NCBI GenBank assembly: GCA_017524965.1
Contig: JAFXUM010000192.1
Location: 1-33,341 of the forward strand
Direction: 5' to 3'
Length of the DNA stretch: 33,341 nucleotides
Origin: Lentisphaeria bacterium
GTDB lineage: Bacteria > Verrucomicrobiota > Lentisphaeria > Victivallales > UBA1829
In this document: positions 23,888 through 31,025 of the stretch, one piece after another
How the letters are laid out: every line of letters starts with the position of its first letter
Position numbering within the stretch: position 1 is the stretch's first letter
Notes under the pieces: model-generated
The model's database searches: none
The model's input: the letters and a program-made list of their open reading frames with translations, nothing else
Told to the model about the DNA's origin: nothing
Position numbers and translations under genes: made by a program

Positions 23888-25411
23888 TCATCGGCCACCC
23901 GGATACCCGGGGTCCCTGCAGGCGTCCTGCGGGATCACGCCGCCGGCCTTCCTGCCGTCGCCCGTCAGCTGGTAAATGTCGCTGCACTCCTGGAACACCC
24001 TCAGTCCGAAGACAGGCAGGATTGCCAGCAGATGGTCGAAGATGTCCGACTGGATCCGTTCGTATTCGATCCAGTCGGTCGTTTTCGTAAAGCAGTAGAT
24101 CTCGATGGGAAGTCCGGTGGAGTCCGGCTGAAGCTGCCGCACAAGCATGGTCAGATCGGGGTTGATCGACTTCAGGGAACGCAGGTACTTGTCGATGTAG
24201 ATGCGGAACGTCCCGATGTTGGTGATGCGGCGTCCGTTGATCGGCTTCGCGCCCTTCTCCGCCAGCGCGCGGTTCCACTCCTCGATCTCCTGCCGTTTCT
24301 CGTTCAGGTAGTCGTCAAGCAGCACGAATTCGTCCAGGCGTGCGATCTCGTCGTCATTGAGGAACCGGACGCTCCGCATGTCGATGCGCAGGGACCGTTT
24401 GATGCGGCGGCCGCCCGCCTCGCTGATGCCGCGCCAGTTGATGAACGTCTCTACAGTCAATTTGCGCGTCGGCACAGTCACGATGGTCATGTCCCAGTTC
24501 CTTACCTTTACCGTGTGCAGCGCGATGTCCACGATCACGCCGTCGACGTTCTCCGACGGCAGTTCGATCCAGTCGCCGAGCCGGATCATGTGGTTCGTGC
24601 TCAGCTGGATCCCGGAGACCAGCGCCAGGATCGTGTCCTGGAAGATCAGGATCAGCACCGCGAGCACCGCGCCGAGACCGGACAGCAGCATCACCGGGCT
24701 TTTGTTCATCAGGATGGACGCGATCATGATGATCGTCACGATCACGGCGAACAGCTGGATCAGCTGGATGCCGCCTTTGATGGAATGGTCGTGCGTGCTT
24801 GAATGGCTGCGGTACCAGATGTCCAGGATATTCAGAAGGCTGATCAATGCGGACACCGCGCAAATGAGCGTGAGCGCCATGCAGATCTTTCGCGTGATCA
24901 CCAGGTTTTCCGGATTGACGTTCACCGTTTCCAGGATCAGGTACACCACCACGATCGGCACGATGAACGCCAGGCGCGAGGCGGTCACATACATCTGTTT
25001 TTTGTACTCGCCGTTTTGAGTCGGAAGCTTCCTGAATATGAGCTGCAGCCCGTACAGGAAGACCTGCCGTATGGCCAAGTTGATCAGGATAATGGCGAGC
25101 AGAGCCCCGGCAAGGCACAGATTGGTCAGGATGGGACGCTCTACCATCGATTCCTTGATGAAGACGGTCAGTTCGAAAAGGGGGGCCGGTCTCTTTTTCG
25201 CGCCGGTTGCGCTGCGGCTTGCGTCCGTTTCTGTGACGGGAGCGGCGGCGGACGGCTGTTTCGGGGACGGCTTCTCAACGGCCTGCGTTTCGACGGCGAC
25301 GGTGTCCGTCCGGGAAACGGGGGGCTGTTCCTGGGAAAAGACGCTGGTGAACAACAGGGCCGTCAGGACGATCCCCAGACCCCATACCTTCAGTTTTCGC
25401 GATTGTCTCAT
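23888..25411 (-). CDS. Mechanosensitive ion channel of the MscS family (YbdG-like)
   Basis: The 507-residue protein releases solutes on osmotic downshock in related systems. A signal peptide (cleavage near VFS-QEQ, residue 26) is followed by a low-complexity Pro/Ala/Thr linker to about 75. Five hydrophobic segments follow near 93-120, 138-160, 170-197, 210-232 and the pore helix 236-267 (LLSGLGAVLAVLILIFQDTI). The MscS beta domain (RLGDWIELPSENVDGVIVD, VPTRKL, NWRG) and the long YbdG-type cytoplasmic part ending FDHLLAILPVFGLRVFQ come next. The C-terminus has an extra tail of about 25 residues. The start codon follows AGGAG inside a small hairpin. It converges on the glycosyltransferase with a 77-bp gap and no clear terminator. 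Confidence 0.9.
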   Translation of the reverse strand: MRQSRKLKVWGLGIVLTALLFTSVFSQEQPPVSRTDTVAVETQAVEKPSPKQPSAAAPVTETDASRSATGAKKRPAPLFELTVFIKESMVERPILTNLCLAGALLAIILINLAIRQVFLYGLQLIFRKLPTQNGEYKKQMYVTASRLAFIVPIVVVYLILETVNVNPENLVITRKICMALTLICAVSALISLLNILDIWYRSHSSTHDHSIKGGIQLIQLFAVIVTIIMIASILMNKSPVMLLSGLGAVLAVLILIFQDTILALVSGIQLSTNHMIRLGDWIELPSENVDGVIVDIALHTVKVRNWDMTIVTVPTRKLTVETFINWRGISEAGGRRIKRSLRIDMRSVRFLNDDEIARLDEFVLLDDYLNEKRQEIEEWNRALAEKGAKPINGRRITNIGTFRIYIDKYLRSLKSINPDLTMLVRQLQPDSTGLPIEIYCFTKTTDWIEYERIQSDIFDHLLAILPVFGLRVFQECSDIYQLTGDGRKAGGVIPQDACRDPGYPGGR

Positions 25412-25430
25412 GGGTATCTCCTGATATCCC
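25412..25430 (-). promoter_or_regulatory. Ribosome-binding site of the mechanosensitive channel gene inside a hairpin loop
   Basis: On the minus strand GGGATATC and GATACCC pair (7 bp with one bulged A) and leave AGGA, the core of the SD, in the loop immediately before the ATG. This could moderate initiation. A second perfect hairpin (TCCGGAGC-CAC-GCTCCGGA, 25487-25505) lies upstream in the same roughly 140-nt leader. Confidence 0.45.
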
Positions 25431-25556
25431 GTCTTGGTTTGCGTTCGGTTCGATCCGTCCGGGCGCGCCGGTCATGTTCGGGGAAGTCCGGAGCGTGGCT
25501 CCGGATCCGGGAACATTCCGCGATGCGCCGGGACGAAGTAAGCGGTTCATCAACAT

Positions 25557-25584
25557 AATCTATCTTTGATTTTTGAAAATGCAA
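25557..25584 (-). promoter_or_regulatory. Probable promoter of the mechanosensitive channel gene
   Basis: Minus-strand TTGCAT (25579-25584), a 16-nt spacer and TAGATT (25557-25562). It would give a leader of about 140 nt containing the two hairpins described at 25412-25505. Confidence 0.5.
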
Positions 25585-25595
25585 GCCGGTTTCAA

Positions 25596-25619
25596 GGTTT
25601 CTTTCAGGGTTTCTTTCAG
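25596..25619. repeat. Perfect 12-bp tandem repeat, two units
   Basis: GGTTTCTTTCAG occurs twice in succession, directly upstream of the -35 of the channel gene and about 30 bp upstream of the rpsD promoter. It could be a binding site or simple slippage. Confidence 0.6.
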
Positions 25620-25648
25620 GCGGGCCGCGGCTTTTTTCCGATTCCGGT

Positions 25649-25678
25649 TTGACTTTTCCTGATGAAGCAGTATATTAT
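25649..25678 (+). promoter_or_regulatory. Promoter of rpsD
   Basis: TTGACT (25649-25654), an 18-nt spacer and TATTAT (25673-25678). A second consensus TATAAT occurs at 25737-25742, closer to the gene, but its nearest TTGACG is only 12 nt away. The leader of about 90 nt could hold S4 autoregulation, though no specific structure is evident. Confidence 0.65.
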
Positions 25679-25772
25679 AAGACTCGTTTTGTGCGGCCGG
25701 CCCCCGGTTTACTGGAGCTTGACGCCTGCCGTGCAGTATAATTAACCCTTCTTATGAGAAAGGACACATGGG

Positions 25773-26384
25773 ATGAAACAAGGTCAAGCCAAACACAAAA
25801 TCTGCCGCCGCATCGGCTACTGCATCTGGAACATGCCGAACTGCCCCACCGTCAAGGGCCGCGCCCGTACCTACGCCGCCGGTCTCCAGGGCAAGAACGC
25901 GCACCGCAAAAAACTCACGGCCTACGGCGAAATGATGCTCGAAAAGCAGAAACTCAGAGCCCACTACGCGCTCACCGAAAGCCAGCTCCGCGCCGCGTAC
26001 CTCTACGCCAAGCGCATCGAAGGCAAGACCAACGAAATCATGATGCAGCGCATCGAAACCCGCCTCGACAGCATCGTCTACCACGCCGGTTTCGCGCCCA
26101 CCATCTTCGCGGCCAAGCAGTTCGTCAGCCACCGCCACATCCTCGTTGACGGCAAGATCGTCGACCGCGCCTCCTACATCGTGAAGCCCGGCCAGGTCAT
26201 CTCCATCAACGCCGAAAAGTCCCCGAAGATCGCCGAGATCGCCAAGGCCGTCACCGCCGAGGCCCCGGCCTATTTCGAGGTCGACAAGGAACAGCTCAAG
26301 ATCAAGCTCGTCAGCCTCCCCACCATCGACGCGATCCCCTTCACGGTCGAGTCCATGCGCGTGGTCGAATACTACGCCCGCTAA
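25773..26384 (+). CDS. rpsD: 30S ribosomal protein S4
   Basis: Binds 16S rRNA early in small-subunit assembly and lies at the mRNA entry channel. The 203-residue protein has the S4 N-terminal region (RKKLTAYGEMMLEKQKLRAHY) and the S4 RNA-binding domain (MMQRIETRLDSIVYHAGFAP, AKQFVSHRHILVDGKIVDRASY, VKPGQVI). The start is unusual: instead of the common MARYTGP opening it reads MKQGQAKHKICRRIGYC, with cysteines at 11, 17 and 24 rather than the standard CxxC zinc arrangement. The ATG at 25773 is chosen because AAAGGA lies eight bases before it; the ATG at 25768 runs into a stop at once. The gene stands alone, outside the alpha operon, with its own promoter and terminator. Codon use is strongly biased to C-ending codons, as expected for a highly expressed gene. 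Confidence 0.97.
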   Translation: MKQGQAKHKICRRIGYCIWNMPNCPTVKGRARTYAAGLQGKNAHRKKLTAYGEMMLEKQKLRAHYALTESQLRAAYLYAKRIEGKTNEIMMQRIETRLDSIVYHAGFAPTIFAAKQFVSHRHILVDGKIVDRASYIVKPGQVISINAEKSPKIAEIAKAVTAEAPAYFEVDKEQLKIKLVSLPTIDAIPFTVESMRVVEYYAR

Positions 26385-26407
26385 GTCTGACAGATTTCTG
26401 TTCATAC

Positions 26408-26444
26408 AAAAACCGCCCGGACCTCAATCCGAGCGGTTTTTTTT
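26408..26444. terminator. Bidirectional intrinsic terminator between rpsD and the Sel1 gene
   Basis: AAAAACCGC-C-CGGA pairs with TCCG-A-GCGGTTTTT around the loop CCTCAA, with a T-run to 26444. The A-run on the other side gives a T-run on the minus strand, so it can also end the convergent Sel1 transcript. Confidence 0.9.
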
Positions 26445-26466
26445 CGATCTAACGATCAACATGCTT

Positions 26467-28563
26467 TTATAAACCATTCTGAAGATATTGAAGATAATCC
26501 CTGCGGTTTGCCTCATTCTTTCTGTCCATATCCCGTATCATTTGTTCAGTCCTTCGATTGATTTCCATTTCCTGAGCTCTTAATCTGGCCTGTTCCGCAT
26601 CAGTCAGAACTCTGCCTGTACTTGTTTCGGGATTTGATGAAGATGCTTTTGTGTTACTTTCTTCTTTCCTTTTCGGCTTGTTCTCATTCAGGTTATATCT
26701 GTTTTTGTCGGTCGATTCCACAACAGCTTCTTTCCTGTTCAAATCGGCGGAAATAACCTTGTATTGTTCTTCTCCGGTTTTCGAATTGCCGACTTTAAAA
26801 GTGTTTCCAACTGAAACGGAAAACTCCCGGTTATTCAGTGCATTGACGAAATTGACACGAAGAACAGGATCATAAATAGGTTCTTTGATGCGGCATGGAA
26901 TGCGTTCCTGTCTGCCAACACGTTTGATATAAACCTCGTATGTTGTTCTGAAGAATCCTTCATAGACAGAGCCTGTACGGGTAGCTTTAATGTCAACGAT
27001 GCTGAAATTGGTGTTATTGTGATTGAATGTGTCATTGATGCGAACGACCACGGAACGTTTGTGGTTGTTGCGAATTACATTAAATGAAGCTTCCCATGTC
27101 CCTTTCCCCCCTCGTTCTTCGATGGAAACCAGCTCCAGTCCGGAGAATCTTTGTTGGCTGACAGAAGAAATGTATACTTGTGTAATATATTTCGGATGAC
27201 TGCCGGGGTCACGGGGATTTGTTCCGGCTTCCGTCTCTTGAGCATATGTAAATCCATCGGAATCCTCATCCGAGTTTTCCTTTTGTCTCATTTTTTCTTG
27301 TTCAATGGCTTTTTGTTCGGCTTCCGCCTCTTTGCGGATTTCTTCCTCTTTCCGTACTCTTTCCGTCTCAACTTTTTGACGTTCTTCTTCCTCCTGACGA
27401 CGTTTTTCCTCTTCCTGTTTTTTCTCTAGCTGCATTTTTTGAATCTGTTCCTCTTCTTGCTTTTTTTGTTCCTGTTCCTTTCGAATCTGTTCTCTTGTTG
27501 CGTCGCGAATCATCAGTTTCCATTTGTCAGCCAAATATTTGTCTTTTCTTGCTCCGAATCCATAGGCAAGCTCCTCCATCGCTTTCATGTATCCTTGTTC
27601 TGCGGCTTTCGTATACCAGTCAATGGCCTCTTCCTCATGTCCTAGTGACCAACGATACAATTCCGCCATTTTATATTGCTTTTCTGGATTACTATCGGTA
27701 TTGCTTTTTTCCATTTCCAACAACAGTTCGCATATCTTCAATTCATCCTTCCCCTGATAATCAGCTTTCTGAAACCACTTTATGGCTTCGCTGTAGTCTT
27801 TATCAACACCCAAGCCGTATTCATATAAAAGGCCAAGGTTATAGCACGCCTGAATTGATTCCATTTCTGGAATTGATTCCATTTCTGCGGCTGTTTTGTA
27901 CCATGGAAGAGCTTTTTCTGCGAGTTTACTAAAGGAGGAATCATTTAACGCTTCAAATTTGTGATCTGATGGATTGAAATAACATGTTCCGCATTGATAC
28001 GGCGCATCCTTATGCCCCTGTTCCGATGCTTTTTCGAACCAGAAAATGGCTTCCGATTTGCTTTCTCTGACTCCAATCCCGGCCTGATACAATTTTCCAA
28101 GCCTGTATTGCGCGTTCATGTGCCCTTGCTCGGCGGCTTTATGGAACCATCGGATTGCTTCAGGGATATTCAATGCCGTGCCTTCCGGTTTTGAATAACA
28201 GCACCCGAGTTCGTATTGAGCTTCGGGATGACCTTTCTCCGCAGAATTCTTGAAGTGTTCAAACGCCGCATCATAACGATGTTCCCTTTGTGCTTCCATG
28301 CCCTTTTTGTAGGCAATACTGGCGATTATGCCCGGGAATACGATGATTCCGAGTATGATGGCTACAACAAAAACTGCCGCGACGACGGACGAAACGATAA
28401 TTGTTTTCTTTTGAGGTCTTGGAGAGCATGTTTGTTTGAAGCTTATATCTTTCGATGCGGTAAAGGTTGCCCCGCAGCTTTCGCATTTTACAGCTTGGCC
28501 GAGGCAGGAATCGTCAATGACATATTCCTGACTGCAGTTCGGACATTTGATTTTCACTTCCAT
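26467..28563 (-). CDS. Membrane-anchored Sel1-repeat protein with zinc ribbon and DSDG-type segment
   Basis: A 698-residue multidomain protein. Residues 7-30 form a CxxC...CxxC zinc ribbon (Cys7, Cys10, Cys27, Cys30) of the kind often fused to envelope or signalling proteins. One transmembrane helix lies at about 54-80. Sel1/TPR-like repeats follow from 90 to about 350 (units such as EAIRWFHKAAEQGHMNAQYR). A charged Glu/Lys/Arg coiled coil occupies 354-430. The segment SDEDSDGFTYAQETEAGTNP at 431-450 looks like a calcium-binding thrombospondin-3-type repeat. A beta-rich C-terminal domain of unknown type follows. The start at 28563 has TAGGAGG upstream; the longer frame adds no homologous residues. 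GC content (about 43 %) is far below its neighbours, suggesting transfer or relaxed selection. Likely a scaffold in the cell envelope; no precise function is visible. Confidence 0.8.
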   Translation of the reverse strand: MEVKIKCPNCSQEYVIDDSCLGQAVKCESCGATFTASKDISFKQTCSPRPQKKTIIVSSVVAAVFVVAIILGIIVFPGIIASIAYKKGMEAQREHRYDAAFEHFKNSAEKGHPEAQYELGCCYSKPEGTALNIPEAIRWFHKAAEQGHMNAQYRLGKLYQAGIGVRESKSEAIFWFEKASEQGHKDAPYQCGTCYFNPSDHKFEALNDSSFSKLAEKALPWYKTAAEMESIPEMESIQACYNLGLLYEYGLGVDKDYSEAIKWFQKADYQGKDELKICELLLEMEKSNTDSNPEKQYKMAELYRWSLGHEEEAIDWYTKAAEQGYMKAMEELAYGFGARKDKYLADKWKLMIRDATREQIRKEQEQKKQEEEQIQKMQLEKKQEEEKRRQEEEERQKVETERVRKEEEIRKEAEAEQKAIEQEKMRQKENSDEDSDGFTYAQETEAGTNPRDPGSHPKYITQVYISSVSQQRFSGLELVSIEERGGKGTWEASFNVIRNNHKRSVVVRINDTFNHNNTNFSIVDIKATRTGSVYEGFFRTTYEVYIKRVGRQERIPCRIKEPIYDPVLRVNFVNALNNREFSVSVGNTFKVGNSKTGEEQYKVISADLNRKEAVVESTDKNRYNLNENKPKRKEESNTKASSSNPETSTGRVLTDAEQARLRAQEMEINRRTEQMIRDMDRKNEANRRDYLQYLQNGL
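27852..27887. repeat. Perfect 18-bp tandem duplication inside the Sel1 gene
   Basis: The unit GAATTGATTCCATTTCTG occurs twice in a row, duplicating six residues and giving MESIPEMESIQ in the protein. It keeps the frame and lies at the edge of a Sel1 repeat, probably replication slippage. Confidence 0.75.
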
Positions 28564-28652
28564 CGTTTCCAACCTCCTATTGATAGTTCGATCGTTTCGT
28601 TTTGCCGATTTCAAAGCAAAATGATCTCGGAGGGAGGTCCGTGCCGGGGCAA

Positions 28653-28874
28653 TAAAAAAGCCGAACGCCAAATCATTGCCTTACACTGCTCCGTAGGTCC
28701 AGCCAGAACCCGCTAAACACATGCAAAGATGAAGAAGCGTCCGGCAGGATGTGTAGACACAATCCGTCCGGGCACAATTCACCTGTGTGTTTAGCAAAAG
28801 CATTGAAACTGGCTGGTTTACGGAGCATTTGCTGAATGGAATCGGATTTCAAATAGCAGCCGTCTTTCCGGCGG
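28653..28874 (-). ncRNA. Rod-shaped structured RNA, 6S-like candidate or long leader of the Sel1 gene
   Basis: Between a good promoter (28881-28909) and a T-run (28654-28659) the minus-strand sequence folds into a long hairpin. The closing stem GCTCCGTA/TACGGAGC (28819-28826 with 28688-28695) leads to CCAGCCAG/CTGGCTGG, then an asymmetric 13/5-nt internal loop, then a perfect 10-bp stem GCTAAACACA/TGTGTTTAGC (28786-28795 with 28712-28721), AGGTGAA/TTCATCT, and an apical CCGG-GGAT-GTGT stem. A rod with an asymmetric central bubble is the architecture of 6S RNA, the RNA polymerase-binding regulator. Total length of about 220 nt also fits loosely. The alternative is a 5-prime leader of the Sel1 gene that starts 90 nt beyond the T-run. 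No reading frame here looks coding. Confidence 0.5.
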
Positions 28875-28880
28875 TGCGAT

Positions 28881-28909
28881 ACTATATCACGCCGGAAAAC
28901 GAAAATCAA
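28881..28909 (-). promoter_or_regulatory. Promoter of the rod-shaped RNA
   Basis: Minus-strand TTGATT (28904-28909), a 17-nt spacer and TATAGT (28881-28886), a near-consensus promoter directed into the structured region. Confidence 0.65.
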
Positions 28910-28933
28910 GCAGTTTTCCGTATTTTTTCCGCC

Positions 28934-29074
28934 TTTTAGGACGCGTTCGCGTCCGGGGGGGCTCGCATCCGCGAGCCTCGGAAATCGTGCTGACGCACGA
29001 CAATCCTTTCATTACCGCGAGCCACGCACGGCAGAAGATGAGGCGTGAGGTTCATTCCCTTTCCGCGAGCCGCG
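28934..29074. repeat. Hairpin-rich direct repeat, copy 1
   Basis: From TTTTAGGACGCG onward about 127 bp recur almost unchanged 267 bp downstream. The unit contains three consecutive perfect hairpins: GGACGCG-TT-CGCGTCC (28939-28954), GGCTCGC-ATCC-GCGAGCC (28960-28977) and TCGTGC-TGAC-GCACGA (28985-29000). Similarity fades after the ATTCCC near 29059, though GCGAGCCGCG recurs. It looks like a REP/interspersed palindromic element rather than a gene. Confidence 0.8.
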
Positions 29075-29200
29075 TGTGCAAAGACCGTGTACGTTTGTCT
29101 GTAAATACTCTATTGTTCGCGTCCCGCGTTATAAAAAAAACGAACTCGCGAAAACGAGTTCACCGAGGCGGCAACGCCGCCCCCAGCGAAGCGGCAAACG

Positions 29201-29349
29201 TTTTAGGACGCGTTCGCGTCCGGGGGGGCTCGCATCCGCGAGCCTCGGAAATCGTGCTGACGCACGACAATCCTTTCATTACCGCGAGCCGCGCACAGCA
29301 GGAGACGAGGCATGAGGTTCATTCCCCTTCATTAAGCGAGCCGCGCGCG
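29201..29349. repeat. Hairpin-rich direct repeat, copy 2
   Basis: Second copy of the element at 28934, near-identical to about 29327 with a few transitions in the stretch after GCGAGCC. The 126 bp between the copies also carries perfect hairpins: GAACTCG-CGAAAA-CGAGTTC (29142-29161) and GGCGGC-AAC-GCCGCC (29167-29181). The open frame spanning both copies repeats the same peptide (LTHDNPFITAS), which is a by-product of the DNA repeat. Confidence 0.8.
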
Positions 29350-29559
29350 GCAGGGGTGGGTATCAGAAAAAACGGAGCGGGCAGTCGAAGCGACTTCTTT
29401 TGCTGCATGGGATGAACGGACGACCAATCAGATACCATACCGTTTTTTCAACACAACGGCGGTATTCGCAGTTGCAAAGAGTGTAAAGCGGCGGACATTT
29501 TTCCGGCTTTTTCCCCGCCGGAGCTTGATTTTCCGCGAAAAACACGTAAAGTATATAAC

Positions 29560-29744
29560 AAAGGCGTTCCGCCCGTCTGTAACACCGCAACACGGAAAAG
29601 AACCGTGCGCCCCGGTCCGTGCGATGTACGACATGGAGCCGGTCCGCACAGCCGGGCGAACGGACAGAGGACGCCGCATGAACTCGCACTCCTGAGGCAG
29701 CAGGGTTTTACCCTCCCTTTTTCCCTGCTGTCTCACTTTTTTTT
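29560..29744 (+). ncRNA. Structured leader or small RNA ending in a strong intrinsic terminator
   Basis: A possible promoter (TTGATT at 29525-29530, TAAAGT at 29547-29552, 16-nt spacing) precedes roughly 185 nt rich in small hairpins such as CACGG/CCGTG (29591-29607). The end is a 12-bp terminator stem, GAGGCAGCAGGG (29694-29705) with CCCTGCTGTCTC (29723-29734), and eight T residues at 29737-29744. It stops 70 nt short of the membrane-protein start codon. It is either an independent small RNA or an attenuated leader. A 23-codon frame from ATG 29624 to TGA 29692 ends just before the terminator and could be a leader peptide. Confidence 0.42.
29694..29744 (+). terminator. Intrinsic terminator or attenuator upstream of the small membrane protein
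   Basis: A 12-bp stem with one G-U pair, a 17-nt loop, a two-base CA gap and eight T residues. Its position ahead of, not behind, an annotated gene is the notable point. Confidence 0.82.
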
Positions 29745-29814
29745 GACTTCGAACAGCCCGATTTTGAACGGCGGCGGGCCAGTCCGGCCGCCCCGCCACG
29801 GACGGAGACCATCC

Positions 29815-30285
29815 ATGACGATCCATTCATGCCTTTTCCCGACGCTCCTCGCGGCGGCCGTTTCCGTGGCCGCGGCGGCCGTCCTGCGCCGGACCGTGCG
29901 GAAGGAATACGCGTCCCTGCTGCCGTGGCTGCTCCCGTGGGGCATTCTCTGCACGTTTCCGGCGCTGGCGTTCGCGCTCCTGTGCCTGCCGCCGTTCGCG
30001 GCCCTGGCGGATCAGGTGAACGCGGAGATCGCCGGGACATGGTTCGAGCTCCTGGCGGGGGCCGCGGGCGTCCTGCCGGGCCTGCTGTGGGACGAGATCG
30101 CCGAACGCCTCGAAATGAACCGCGAGCTTCCGCTGCGGCTTCCGGCGGCGGCCCTGCGCGCGGCCATGCTCGTCGTGCTGCTGGTCCTGATCCTGATCCC
30201 CTACGGATTCCTGTTCAACCGCCCCGCGCCGGCGCAGCAGCATGCGGCGCAGGCCGTGGAGACCGGATCCCCCGCGAATCCGTAA
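29815..30285 (+). CDS. Small hydrophobic membrane protein, unknown function
   Basis: A 156-residue protein with about four hydrophobic segments near 5-24, 36-60, 76-92 and 114-134. I do not recognise a family. Charged residues sit in short loops (RRTVRKEY at 25-32, DEIAERLEMNREL at 93-105). The C-terminal 20 residues (PAPAQQHAAQAVETGSPANP) are polar and probably disordered. The frame is open upstream to 29605, but that part crosses the terminator at 29694-29744, and the ATG at 29815 is preceded by GGAGA at seven bases, so the short form is preferred. An intrinsic terminator follows. Strong GC-rich codon bias like its neighbours supports it being a real gene. Confidence 0.65.
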   Translation: MTIHSCLFPTLLAAAVSVAAAAVLRRTVRKEYASLLPWLLPWGILCTFPALAFALLCLPPFAALADQVNAEIAGTWFELLAGAAGVLPGLLWDEIAERLEMNRELPLRLPAAALRAAMLVVLLVLILIPYGFLFNRPAPAQQHAAQAVETGSPANP

Positions 30286-30311
30286 CAGGAAACCTTTGTT
30301 TCAACTGAAAT

Positions 30312-30350
30312 CCCGGTGTCCGGACACAATCCGGCGCCGGGTGTTTTTTT
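30312..30350 (+). terminator. Terminator of the small membrane protein gene
   Basis: Nested stems CCCGG/CCGGG and CCGGA/TCCGG around the loop CACAA, then seven T residues at 30344-30350. Confidence 0.78.
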
Positions 30351-30397
30351 GAACGGGGAATGAAAAGAAGAAACGCGTTTCCGAACGCGAAAAAAAC

Positions 30398-30488
30398 TGG
30401 CGGAGAGAGGGGGATTCGAACCCCCGAACGGGAAAAACCCGTTAACGGTTTTCGAGACCGCCGCCTTCGACCGCTCAGCCATCTCTCC
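30398..30488 (-). tRNA. tRNA-Ser (anticodon CGA)
   Basis: The minus-strand cloverleaf has acceptor GGAGAGA/TCTCTCC, discriminator G and an encoded CCA. The anticodon stem GCGGT/ACCGT closes the loop CTCGAAA, giving anticodon CGA (30452-30454), which reads UCG. A long variable arm (AACGGG-TTTTT-CCCGTT) marks a class II tRNA-Ser. The T arm is GGGGGTTCGAATCCCCC. A CGCGTT/AACGCG hairpin followed by a T-rich tract at about 30366-30388 may be its terminator. Confidence 0.96.
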
Positions 30489-30512
30489 GGATCATAGAAA
30501 AAAAGGTAAGAG

Positions 30513-30542
30513 ATAATATAGCCCGCAAATGCGAAAAAGCAA
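30513..30542 (-). promoter_or_regulatory. Promoter of tRNA-Ser
   Basis: Minus-strand TTGCTT (30537-30542), an 18-nt spacer and TATTAT (30513-30518), ending 24 nt upstream of the tRNA 5-prime end. Confidence 0.6.
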
Positions 30543-30698
30543 GCCAAGACGCGTTTTTTTGCCGGAATGAGACGCTTTCCCGATGATTTATCGCACGTTT
30601 TCCGCGCGTTTGCCGCGCGTTGCCGTTTCCCCGGACCAGGCACGGATTTCCGCGCCGATTGCGTCTGAGGCGCCGTCCGCACCGCTCCGGGTACGGGA

Positions 30699-30983
30699 TC
30701 ACTTCATTTTCAGCAGGGCGTCCCTGCCGGACATCCCGGGTTCGACGCCGAGTTTCGCGGCGGCGGACGACACGCTTTTCACCTGAGCGTTCAGCATGTC
30801 GTCGAAATTCTTCACGCCGCTGACGATGGCGACCGCGTCGCCGACTTTTTCCGCGGTCTCGAGCGAGATATAGCCGCACCCCAGAAATCCGTTCCCCGCC
30901 TTGATGACGAGGATGAACGTATTCCCGGACGGGATCGCGTATCCGTCGAACGGGGTTCCGTCAAGAATGATTGTATCGTTCAT
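30699..30983 (-). CDS. DUF1805 (YunC-like) domain protein
   Basis: A 94-residue protein matching the DUF1805 family typified by Bacillus YunC and many archaeal single-domain proteins. Family landmarks are the N-terminal strand with NTFILVIKAGNGFLGCGYIS (Cys36 in the GCG turn), VGDAVAIVSGVKNFDDML in the middle, and the conserved closing segment KLGVEPGMSGRDALLKM. The function of the family is not established. The start ATG at 30981-30983 is preceded by GGAAAGG. The gene has its own promoter and lies between tRNA-Ser and a divergently oriented kinase gene. The stretch 30490-30698 downstream holds only the tRNA promoter and no further gene that I can support. Confidence 0.85.
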   Translation of the reverse strand: MNDTIILDGTPFDGYAIPSGNTFILVIKAGNGFLGCGYISLETAEKVGDAVAIVSGVKNFDDMLNAQVKSVSSAAAKLGVEPGMSGRDALLKMK

Positions 30984-31025
30984 AGCCTTTCCTTTCCCGG
31001 TTATGCCGGTGATGATGCCGGATAA

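Noticed and set aside
28673-28909. 78-codon minus-strand frame in the rod RNA region
   Set aside because: The sequence is constrained by base pairing rather than by codon bias, and it starts within the promoter.
28934-29349. CRISPR array
   Set aside because: Only two long units with a single 126-bp spacer, internal palindromes and no cas genes.
28987-29415. 142-codon open frame across the hairpin repeats
   Set aside because: It contains the same peptide twice only because the DNA element is duplicated; no SD and no protein-like features.
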